Assembly: GCA_001584585.1 (NCBI GenBank)
Contig: LSYV01000031.1
Location: 81,319 to 145,318 of the forward strand
Origin: Gonium pectorale
Lineage: Eukaryota > Chlorophyta > Chlorophyceae > Chlamydomonadales > Volvocaceae
Length of the DNA stretch: 64,000 nucleotides
Reading direction: 5' to 3'
Below the pieces are notes generated by a model. It was not told the DNA's origin, did not search any database, and was given only the letters and a program-made list of their open reading frames with translations. Below, one piece after another: positions 22,676 through 31,875 of the stretch. Position numbers and translations under genes: made by a program. Each line of letters opens with the position of its first letter. Position 1 is the first letter of the stretch.

Positions 22676-25393
22676 TACTGTATCAGCAAGGCAGCAAGCC
22701 GTCTAACAGTTCATTGGAGGCAGCACTACTTGTATCCATCTGCTTAGCGGCCGGGCGGGCCGGCTACACTATATGTAAAGACAAACATTCATTTGACAAC
22801 ACCCGGTGGTGTTTACAGCCGTGTGCCGTACGGCGGCACGGTGTATGCAGTTGCAGGTTGCTCGCTGCTGTTGCTGGCCAGGTGAGGGAACATACGAGGG
22901 GCCTAGCCTGCCGTTTCCTTATGGTTAAGGCCTGTAGGCGTGGGAGAAGCCCTCCTAAGCCCGGCAACACTCCACCTTCGACCGCTCAGCTTTCGTACAC
23001 ACTCCCGTATGCCGCCACGTGCCGAGACTGTCCGTACGAGCTTCTCCACACGAGCGCTCTTGCCGCCTGTCAGCGCCGCCTAGGCACGTGAGCGCGTCGC
23101 CTTGTGGCCCGCACGATGCCCTTTCAGCATGCCTTAACGGCACCCCTGCCCGCAGCGACCCCACCGCAGGGCACAGCCGGCACGCCACAGCACCAGATCT
23201 GCCTGGCTGCCGCCCTTGCGATTGAGAATTAAAATGACGCATGAAGGTAAAGCACAAGCGGGCCGGGTAGGCGCATTGCAGCGGCGCACGGTCGCAGCGC
23301 ATCGCGCACTTTGGCCAGCAGTCTCAGGACGGACGACGGAGGCGAGCCAGGCGTGCGTGCTCGGCGGGCATGGAGGGACTCAGCGGCAAAGCACCCGTAC
23401 TGTGGAAATCCCGCTCTGTCCCCCCCCTACGGTGCGCCCCTACCGGCCGCCAGCTCCCCGGCACATGCGACCCGCACCTCATGCCCGCGTGTCCAAAGTG
23501 CGGTACCGCTGCCAACCCCGATCCGGAAGACACGACGTGATTTTAAAAGTGCTGCTCGAGCCCGGGCTCAAGTGGTTGCGTTGGGCGGTCGCCACTGCAA
23601 GGCAGCGTGGGACAGCAGGTCCGGGAAGGCAGGCACCAGGCAGCCACGGGGCTGCGCCCTCACGGGCCTCCTGCATCAGGGGCCCTGCTTCGTTGGGGCC
23701 CACATTAGCCGGTGATGCCGGCAAAGTGCACCATGCGCAGCGTGGCATATATCCGGCCGGCACGCCTCCTGGAGCCAAAGCTGGAGGCGGATGTCCAGAG
23801 GTGCTGCACCTGAACGATATGGGCTGCACTGGGCTTCGTAGCCGGCCTCGCAGCTGCACCTTTTGTTCTGTGGAAAGGTTACAGGCGGACAGGCCAGAAA
23901 GGGCGCAGACAACGGGAGGGACATGTAGCCGTCCCATAACGAGAACCAACGAAACCCTGCCCTAACTACAGCGCACCAGGGTAGCCAAGACCAAACACCG
24001 ACGGCGCACAGAAGAAGAGGTGGAGCCCTGCACCTACAGACCACAGAACATGGAAGGCGAGACGACGAAAACAAAGGAAAGGAAGAGACAAACAAAAGGA
24101 CAGGAGAGAAACAGACCCAAAGGACACGCGGAGCAAAGACAGCAAGAGAAGCCCCCCCCCCAAAAGCCGGCAACTCTAACTGCTAACCCCCACCCCCTGC
24201 AACCCGCCTGTATGTAGGCGCGTGTGTGTGGTGGCCTTGTGCTGTAATATGACCAGCTTGTGCACTGTCAGTCCGTCACCACTCACCAGCAGCGCCAACC
24301 GCCGATTAGCGCGACTCGCCGTGTGCCAGCAGCGGCGCCCAGCCCTGTGCTCCTCGAGTCCTCCTGGTCTGTTTCTCTTCTGTCCTGGCGTTTGTCTCCT
24401 CTTCTCCTTCGTGTTCGTCGGCTCGCCTTCCTGTTCTGCGGTCTTTAGGTGCTGGGCTCCTTCGTGTGTGTGCTGCCGGTCAGTCGGTGTTTGGTCTTGG
24501 CTGCCGTTGTGCGCTGTAGTTAGGGCAGGCTTTCGGTGGCTCTCGTCACGGAAGGGCTATCTGTCCCTTGGGTGGCTCTCGTCACGGGAGGGCTATCTGT
24601 CCCTCCCGTTGTCGGCGCCCTTTCTCGCCTCTTCTCCTGTAACCTTTCCACAGAGAAAAAGCAGCATCCCGGCTGGGCCAGGCAGGCAGCGGTCGGGCTT
24701 CCACTGTCGGTGCACAGGCACACTACGGCGACAGGTCCGGTAGGCGACGGGCGCCGCTGGTGTGGGACCTAGAGGGGTGCGAGTACCCTTCCTGACTCAC
24801 CTCCCATGGGTGGTGGAAACGAGGCTCTTGACTGTGGCGTATGATCAGCCATGACGCCGCTCCCCTCAGCCGCCTGCCCAGGCCTGCACTCGCCCCTGGA
24901 ACGCCATCCCCTAAGCCTCAGCGGACCGCGTCCTCGCACCGCTTGAACAAAATGGCGTGAGGGGTACTACGGCAGCCAGAGGCCCAGCAGAGCCGACAGA
25001 TAAAACCCAGTCCGTTTCTTTGAGGGTCTGGAGCCGGGACGCTAGGGTAGCGGCTATGCCGCCTGACGGTCACGACGACACCAGGGCTGTGTTGGCTCTG
25101 CACCCAACGGCTCTGCCGCATTGGCGCGGGCTGTGTGCGGTTTGTGCTGTCATCGAACGACACCGGATCCCAGCAAACCACCGCAAGGCAGACGTACCGC
25201 GCCTGTACGGTAGTACGGCAGCCGTACGACACGCGATGATGCTGTTGCGGAATTGTGTAGAAGTACATGCATGTCGTTTCATATACGTATTCGCTAGGGT
25301 ATACAGTTTGCACATCCGCACGTGTATCTGTATTCATCCTTCCGACACCAGTGCTATCTGGCGGGAGCACAGGACCTTCCCCCCCTTGTTGCC
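22676..25393. other. Intergenic region with foldback repeat
   Basis: Between the MYND gene start and the Hikeshi start I see no protein gene. The open frames at 23216-24173 overlap the inverted repeat at 23866-24660 and show no family match. The promoters of the two flanking, divergently transcribed genes should lie at its ends. Confidence 0.5.
23866..24660. mobile_element. Foldback element: inverted copies B and C of an interspersed repeat
   Basis: Copy B (about 24170 down to 23866, minus) and copy C (about 24345-24660, plus) are similar over about 300 bp in opposite orientation, with about 175 bp between them. Both run through TCTGTTTCTCT, CTCGCCTTCC, GTCGGTGTTTGGTCTTGGCT and GCTGTAGTTAGGGCAGG, and end in TGTAACCTTTCCACAGA facing outward. 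Copy C has an internal duplication of about 37 bp (GGTGGCTCTCGTCACGG at about 24534 and 24571). Copy A at 16434 shares the outer 150 bp. This fits a non-autonomous transposon with long inverted ends, but no transposase or target-site duplication is identified. Confidence 0.7.
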
Positions 25394-26230
25394 ATGTTCG
25401 GCCTCTTGTTTGTGGGGCACACTGGCCCGATTACTTCCCAGCAACTCACCCAGATTGATGCAACGCACTGGGTTCTAGACTGCGGCCCCATCACGGCTAA
25501 CTACACGGACTTGAAGGAGGTGGCTCTGTTCCTGCTGCCCGGCGCATCGCTCGACCCCAACCTTGCCCTCGGCCTCTACGTTCGAGCCGGCGCATCGGCG
25601 GTTTGGGCGTATAGAGGCTGTGTGCACAACGGACATCCGAGCGAGGTCATGCCGCTCCAGGTGAAATGTGCACCTGCCACCGCTTGCGGCATAGTTGCTA
25701 GTGTATAGGATACAGCTTGCTCACGCGAACCTCGATCGTATGCCGACACCGGCGCATGCGGCCGTTCTAGACCTTTCGCTTCTTTTGGGTGGGAATTGCA
25801 GTGGCCACTCAACGACGACGGGAGCCCAATTTCGCCTGGCGCTGGGACAATCCAGATCGGAGTGTCAGTTGAACCCGGGGAGCAAATCATTCAGAAGGAG
25901 GTGCGGTCGCTTCCCTTGCTTTCGCCGTGTGCATCCACACTCACTTTAATATATGTTATGTGCAGGGCTCTAAGGTTGGGGCCAAAGAGGAGTTCGCCAA
26001 GCGAGTGGGACTCGACCTTTTCCGCTTCCTCGAGTCTTTCCAGACGCAGCAGATGGGCGATCACATCGTGGTGCCCGCAAACGCGCTGGACAGGTGAGAG
26101 CTTGGATGTGTGCCACCCCGCAATTTCCCGCGCTAACGCACTATGCTGTGTGTGCAGGTGGTTCGTGCGCTTCTCTGAGAAATTCCGCCGCGATCCGGAC
26201 TTCCTGACACGCCGCAAGGAGGCGTTCTAG
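25394..26230 (+). CDS. Hikeshi-like HSP70 nuclear import carrier (DUF775 family)
   Basis: Four exons (25394-25660, 25802-25900, 25966-26093, 26158-26230) encode 188 aa, close to the usual length of about 200. The N-terminus MFGLLFVGHTG matches the family's MFG...V.G start. Exon 2 holds GTIQIGVSVEPGEQI, which aligns with the conserved IGISVE segment; exon 3 has FLESFQ and VPANALDRW, matching the family's FIPAN...KW; exon 4 ends WFVRFSEKFRRDPDFL. Hikeshi carries ATP-bound HSP70 through nuclear pores by contacting FG nucleoporins, mainly in heat stress. All splice junctions are GT-AG and phase-consistent. The next gene on the same strand begins 156 bp after the stop. I see no clear heat-shock element upstream. 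Confidence 0.95.
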
Positions 26231-26386
26231 GCGCTTGAATGTCAATGTACGGGGTGGGTTTCGGAGTGCGCCGCTCACGCGTTTGACGACTTTCCGCTGA
26301 GGCAACGGTGTTCTAGTGCTCAACGGACAGATTCAGCGAGGTAGAGCGTACTACTGGCTACTCATTAGCCATTATCGTTTTGGGCT

Positions 26387-26884
26387 ATGAAGAAAGACAA
26401 GCAGAAGGCGAAGCCGTCGAGCACTGGAGGTCGGTCCTCTGCTCTGCCGGAGAAGAAGCAGCGGGGAGCGCATCGCCCCACGACCGCGGTGCGAAAGCAG
26501 GCCACGAAGCAGCAGCTGCCGGCGCAGCGGCCGGCCAAGTCACAGGCCGCAGCCCGTCATCACGATCTGCACCAGGCGGCCGCGCGAGCTCTGCTGCACG
26601 GCTCGGGGTTTAGCGCCCACAGCCTGTCGGCCATCCTCGACCAAACCATGGACGAGCTACAAGACCGCAACATCAAGTGCGGTCGGTCGGGGGGCGGCAG
26701 CTCCCAGGTCTCGGGTTCCGCTCCGCGCAGCGCTGCCCCGCCTGCCGCGCCGCCGCCTACACCGGCCGCAGGGGCCCCTGTTACCCGCCTTGGCGGTGTG
26801 CCGTCAGGGTCACCGCCAGCAAAACCCCTCGACCAGGGCGACCCCAACCGGGTGCTGGAGTCTCTGTCCGGCTGGGGTATCTAG
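26387..26884 (+). CDS. Small basic hypothetical protein
   Basis: A single-exon frame of 165 aa begins MKKDKQKAKPSSTGG. The first 60 residues are rich in Lys, Arg and Gln, which would suit a nuclear or nucleic-acid-binding protein. The centre, HDLHQAAARALLHGSGF followed by SLSAILDQTMDELQDRNI, is predicted helical. The rest is Ser/Ala/Pro-rich and ends VLESLSGWGI. I do not recognise the family. Support for a real gene is the isolated ATG frame, the changing composition along it, and a TGTAA signal 54 bp after the stop. It follows the Hikeshi gene by 156 bp on the same strand. Confidence 0.55.
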   Translation: MKKDKQKAKPSSTGGRSSALPEKKQRGAHRPTTAVRKQATKQQLPAQRPAKSQAAARHHDLHQAAARALLHGSGFSAHSLSAILDQTMDELQDRNIKCGRSGGGSSQVSGSAPRSAAPPAAPPPTPAAGAPVTRLGGVPSGSPPAKPLDQGDPNRVLESLSGWGI

Positions 26885-26937
26885 CCGCGCAAGCGCTTTC
26901 ATGATTGGATGCAAGTTGCAGTGCGGTCCAGGCTGGT

Positions 26938-26942
26938 TGTAA
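26938..26942 (+). promoter_or_regulatory. Putative TGTAA polyadenylation signal
   Basis: TGTAA, the usual poly(A) signal of Chlamydomonas-type algae, occurs 54 bp after the stop of the 165-aa gene. The motif is short and could occur by chance. Confidence 0.45.
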
Positions 26943-28541
26943 GGCAGGGCTAAAGGCTTTGATAGGGCGAGATCTTTTGGCTGTATTCAATATGCCAGCA
27001 AATGAACGAATCTTTGAACCAAGCCTTACGCATGTGCTTTCCTGCGTTGCGCCGATTGCTACTGGGAGGAGCACGAATGTATGTCAGTCGTGGCGCTGAG
27101 CCGCCTGGCTAATGAGGTGACGGCGTGGTGTAGTGCGGTCAGGGCAACGCAGTCCGCGCGCCTAAGCAAGCAGGTATGCGCATGGCGGAAGGGCTCCCGG
27201 TGGAGCGCATTGAATACCGCGTTGCTGAGGGCAGTGCTGCGCGGGTGGTGCCATCTGATTAGGTACCAATACTAATGTCGAAGCATCGCTGGGCCGCTGT
27301 TTGTTGTGCAGGGCTCGGTGGTGTCGGTTGAAATGCTGCTGCAGTAGAAGGTGGCTTCTGCACGTTTGGAGCGGGGCTGCGTGCCTAACATTGTCCGTTA
27401 CATCTTGTTTAGGCGCCGCGCAAAGTTGAGGGAGTACTCCTTCCACAGGCGCTGCAAGGGAGGGAAAGGCGTCGGCATGTCAGCTCATTGGATCATTCCT
27501 TTAAGCGACTTTGACATGGTCATCCAACGACGCTAGCCTGGACGTCCGACATGGTCCATAGGTACTTTGGTACTGGCCCTCGCTGGGGCTGAAGGGGAGC
27601 CAGGATGGGCTTACCTCCTCTGCCGGCGTGAGTGGTGACACGGGGTCCTTGCGGGCCTGGTGAGGGTCATGCGCCTGATGCGTGAAGGGGTTCGATTGAG
27701 GATCCTCGTCCGCAGTCGCCGCTATCTGTGGTGCGGGAGGACAGAGTCGCTCTCGATGCACTGAGCCGGGCAGTCCGGGCAGCTTTGTGCGCGCTTGTCC
27801 CAGAACAGTTGCATCTAAGGCTGGGATTAGAGCACTGTGTGCTTTCCTCCCGCAACGTCGACTTGTTTTGTGTATGCCGAACTCTCGAGTTTCTTTGACG
27901 TGGCGTGGACCATGTGTCCAAACCCTGGGACCCGGAATGGTTTCCAATACTTGCCCGTGCAAGGAATTGGCGGCCCATCCCCGTGTCCTTCCTTGCGCTG
28001 TCAGCCATGTTCGGAGGCTCGCCGGCCGGGGGCCGGGATGCCACGGTGGACTTCAAGGCCGAGTCCGGCTGCGTTGCGGTGGATAGTCCCGCACGTTGTA
28101 CCACCGTACGCTGTTGCTCGTTTGATCGTCTGCCTGTCGCTGAAAGGGACTACAGGACTCCGTAACCGAGCGCGATACACGTGGCAGCGATTTTAATGAA
28201 CCAGAAGTAAGGCCTGTCGAGAGAGTTAGCACTGCATACCGACAGCAGCGAATGGCTACGGCGAAAGCTTCCCAATCACGTACAACTGCGACGAGCACTT
28301 CGACGACTTTGCCGGTCGCGCCCAGCTCAATCAAACAATGTTGCAATCACAACCTTCATATAGGGCATAAACGGTTTTTGTGAACACGGACACATACAGT
28401 TGAAGGCGTGAGGGCGGCCCCTGGAAGCGGCCTCGCCAGGCGCATGGGTTGCGGCGCAAGCGTCCACACGTCAGGTTAGCACTTGTCAGCTTGCAATGGG
28501 CGCTCTTCCGGTGCACCGGTGCGCATGGGGCAAAGGTGTGC
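26943..28541. other. Intergenic region without a supported gene
   Basis: Open frames up to about 150 codons exist on both strands (for example 27501-27962 minus), but none has a motif or phase-consistent exon partners. Its right part should contain the promoter of the gene starting at 28542. Confidence 0.45.
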
Positions 28542-31500
28542 ATGTCCGTTGCCATCGCAGAAGCTGAGAAGCCGTCAGCGGAGGCACCACTCGCGAACAC
28601 TGCTCCTGCGCCGATCGCTGAGGACGTCCAGGCGGTCCAGGAGCACAAGCTTCAGGAGCCGAAGGCGCTTGGTCCGGAGGTAGACGCCCGGGACGCTGGG
28701 GGCCAGGCCCCTGCCCCCAGCGCCCCTAGCGATCCCCAACCGGCCTCACCCTGGCCTCCCGAGGCTGAACGGGCCGCAACCCCGGACCCGGCCACCTCCA
28801 ATGGGCACGCCTCCCCGCCCGCCTCTCCACCGGCCGCTGCGCCATCACTCGCGGCCGCGCCGGAGCCAGCACCACCGGCGCCCGGAGTGGGCCCTCTGCA
28901 GCTAGGCCCCTCGCCCGCAGAACCCCAGCTCGATCCTCAGCCAGACCAACAAACCCCGCTCGAGGAGCTCCCCGCGGACTTCCTCCCCAACGCTGACTCC
29001 GTGGGCTCCGCCGACGAGGTGACCCGCCTCGTGTTGGTCTCCGACTCCAACGCGGACCTCGAGCGCGGCCCCACGCCGACGGGCGTCCGCGACTCGCAGG
29101 CCACGCCGACGTCCGACCCCCGGAGCTTAGACCCCGCGGTGACGCCCAGCGGCCCCACTGGCACCGTGACGCTGCTGCCCGAGGCGCCCAACCCGGTCTC
29201 CGCCTTTGGGTTCCGCTCCCGCTACACGAATGAAAGCGACCTGTCCATCGCCAGCACGTCCTACGACCTGACGGGCCGGGGCGATTTCAGCGACGACGAG
29301 GACGACCTGGACTCGCTGTAAGTGGTGTGCTGCGTTGTGGGATGCGGGGCAGGGGCAAGGACGGAAGGTGGTAAGCGGCTGGGGCGACTGGGGCGGGCTC
29401 CTGGTGCCGCGCGCGCAATTGCGGGCGTGGCGGCGAGGTCCGCGGTGCCGTGACGGATGCGGGTGACCGCCAGGCGCGATGCCTTAGCGTAAAGCGTGCA
29501 GAGCTGGGCGGGGCTGGGGGCCGCGGGGTCGCCTTTGTGGCGAGTAAGGGCGGGCGTGACTCGCCGTCAGAGGCGCCGGTGTATGGCACCGGTGTACGGC
29601 ACACGGGGTATTGCACCGGTGTATGGCACCGGTGTACGGCACCGGCGTATGGCCTGCGGGCGGGCGCGGCGCCCGGGCTTTTCGTGGGGCATAGCGTTGC
29701 TGCAGGGGCACGGGTGGGTGACGCGACCACGTGATGGTGGCCGGGCGGGGCCAGCTGGAGACCGGGATGTGGGGCGGAAGGCGCAGATGGTCGCCAGGTC
29801 GCATGCATCAATGGAATCGGGGGGGGGGAGTCTTGCGGCCAAAGTGAGAGGATTTCACCTTCCGTTGCTGGACGGGTTTGGCTATGGGGGGGAGGCGGGA
29901 TACTCGGACCCTAGAGACACGCACGAAGGCGGTGGCGGTGCCGGCCTGCCTGCTCCAGGCAGCCGGCTGCGGGTCCGCGCTTCTTCGTTGCGTCACCCTG
30001 CCGCCGGCCTGGTAGCGGTGCTCGGGCGCCTGCGGGGCTCGCGCGCGCGTCAGCTGGCTTTTGTGCCGCCGCGTTCACCGTCCGGCGGCAGCTTGCCGCA
30101 GCCCGGGGCAGCGCGGGGCAGTGGCATGAGGTGCCAGCGGGGCGGTCCTGAGCGCCCTCCAGAACTCCCTGCTCGCACCAGCCACACGCCTATCATGCCC
30201 CCTAACCCTGCCCGTGCAGGTTCACCCTCCACGCGTGGAAGCGCTACTACGGCTACAACAAGAACAAGCACCAGGACTTGCTGGTGAGCTGGGGCCTGTC
30301 GGCGTGCGGGCGGGTGGTCAGGTTGGCGGGTGGAACGGGGGGGAAGGGCGGCGCTGGGGACGGGTCTCGGGCTGAGGCTGAGGCCTGGGCCCGAGTCTAA
30401 GGGTTGGCCCGGGGCGGGGGTCTGGGGCTGGAGCTTGAGCGAGGCTGAGGCTGAGGCTGAGGCTGAGGCTGAGGCTGAGGCTGAGGCTGAGGCTGAGGCT
30501 CAGGCCGTGCGGGGTGGGCGTTGGCATGTGAAGCTCCCGGAGGGTGCTGCTCCGGCCGCATAGTTATACCTATTGTGTGCAGTTCGCACTTGCCGCCCCT
30601 GCGCCCTTCTACTTACTGGAGGCCGCCCCTGCGCCCTTCTACTTACTGGAGGCCGCCCCTGCGCCCTTCTACTTACTGGAGGCCGCCCCTGCGCCCTTCT
30701 ACTTACTGGAGGCCGCCCCTGCGCCCTTCTACTTACTGGAGGCCGCCCCTGCGCCCTTCTACTTACTGGAGGCCGCCCCTGCGCCCTTCTACTTACTGGA
30801 GGCCGCCCCTGCGCCCTTCTACTTACTGGAGGACCTATCGTCCCTCGTGGCCGTCCCCAATCGCCCTTCCCCCATCTCCTGCCTCGCTGCGCAGAAGTAC
30901 TTTTGGCGGCGGTTCCCGCCCCGGGACTACAGCTGCTTCTGTATTAGCTACCGAGACCAGGACCTGCTGCTCACAGCCTACATGGTGCGCAGTGTGCGCC
31001 CGCGTAGCGCCTCTCAGCATCGCGTGTGTGTGGTGGGGGGGGGGATGGTTGAAGGGAAAGGGGAATGAACAACGACGAGCTGGGCGCCAGCAGCGTATGT
31101 CCCGTCCGGCGGCCATCGCGGGGGGGGCATCGTGGCGGCGGCCCGTCGCGTGCAGCAGTCCGGGGTTTTAAGCTGGGGTGCCTGCGCCGCTCCCCGATGC
31201 ACGTCCGATCGGGAGCCAGGGGGGTGTTGCTGCTGCCAGACCTGTGATTTTAGCCCAGGCTGCGCTGCTGCGGCCTGCAATCTGCCTCGAGAGCATCCCC
31301 GGCCCCGCCGGTAGGGGACGGCGGCAGGCACGCCCCGAGCTGCCCTGCACGGCACCGGGTCAGCGCGATGGCACAGCACGTCCCCCCTCGCGAAACACGC
31401 CAGCTTCTATCCCCGCCTTCAGACTTACGCGTGACCTCTACAGGATGCATGCCAGTGCGTCCCAATCAATCGACCCGTAATCCCGTATCATTCCAAGGTT

Positions 31501-31875
31501 CTCGGAACCAGCCCTTTCCTTTCGCACTTCCTTTCCTCCCTCCCACGTGTTGTCTAAAACTCCCTCGCTCAGGCGGAGAACTGCGTCAACGGCTTCGTCG
31601 CGCGCATCGAGGACCTGGGCCTGGCGGACGGGCTCTTCCTGCAGCTCTACACCCTGCACGACTTCAAGTCCGACCAGTACCGCATCGTGGGGCTGCTGGT
31701 GGTGCAGGGCCAGAGCCTGCCGCCGCAGCTGGCCGCGCTGTCGGCCTTTGACGGCTTCGTGTACCACAAGGCGGACGTGGGCGTTACGCTGGTGAAGCAG
31801 TTTGTGTCCGCGCTGCTGGTGGGCAAGAGCCCGCTCAACAGCCTGCAGTTGCTTAGCGGGAGAGAAGTTGTGTAA
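28542..31875 (+). CDS. Protein with EF1-gamma C-terminal domain and disordered N-terminus
   Basis: Four exons (28542-29317, 30220-30283, 30895-30984, 31573-31875) give 410 aa. The last three exons form an elongation factor 1B-gamma C-terminal domain: LHAWKRYYGYNKNKHQDLL, KYFWRRFPPRDYSCFCISY, AYMAENCVNGFVARIEDLG, and YRIVGLLVVQGQSLP. Compare the family pattern WKR.YSN, FWE.FD..GYS.W, FM..N...GF.QR and I.G....RGQ. In true EF1-gamma this domain follows a GST fold; here the first exon instead encodes about 258 residues rich in Pro, Ala and acidic residues, ending RGDFSDDEDDLDSL. The start is the first in-frame ATG (MSVAIAEAEKPS). The stop TAA at 31873 ends LSGREVV. A canonical translation role is doubtful without the GST domain. 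Introns 1 and 2 hold simple repeats and a minisatellite. Confidence 0.85.
29573..29652. repeat. Short imperfect tandem repeat (CACCGGTGTAYGG)
   Basis: Intron 1 of the EF1-gamma-like gene holds about five imperfect copies of CACCGGTGTATGG or CACCGGTGTACGG. CACCGGTG is itself palindromic, so the stretch could fold on itself. Confidence 0.7.
30441..30500. repeat. Hexanucleotide repeat (GAGGCT)n
   Basis: About ten perfect copies of GAGGCT lie in intron 2 of the EF1-gamma-like gene, about 90 bp before the 30-bp minisatellite. A simple microsatellite, read as Glu-Ala in one frame. Confidence 0.95.
30592..30832. repeat. 30-bp minisatellite, eight copies, in intron 2 of EF1-gamma-like gene
   Basis: Eight tandem copies of a 30-bp unit made of GCCGCCCCTGCGCCC plus TTCTACTTACTGGAG, essentially identical. 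The unit is a multiple of three and is open in the frame that runs on into exon KYFWRRF; each unit would encode ten residues (APAPFYLLEA). The conserved EF1-gamma alignment needs no extra residues here, so the array is taken as intronic. Confidence 0.97.

Noticed and set aside
23216..24173. Protein genes on either strand (up to 249 codons)
   Set aside because: Their peptide similarity to frames near 24222-24743 and 16429-16701 comes from copies of a non-coding inverted repeat, in different frames and strands.
27660..27720. tRNA-like TTCGATT segment
   Set aside because: The flanking bases do not form acceptor, D or anticodon stems. No other convincing tRNA was seen by eye, though a covariance-model scan was not possible.
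29496..30287. 263-codon plus frame between exons 1 and 2 of the EF1-gamma-like gene
   Set aside because: It spans intron 1, consists of GC-rich low-complexity sequence, and is out of frame with the conserved domain at its end.
30592..30832. CRISPR array
   Set aside because: The 30-bp repeats are directly adjacent with no spacers, and the genome is clearly eukaryotic.
30544..31068. Separate plus-strand gene with ten-residue peptide repeats
   Set aside because: The repeats are the 30-bp intronic minisatellite, and the rest of the frame is exon 3 of the EF1-gamma-like gene. The conserved domain reads through without the repeats.
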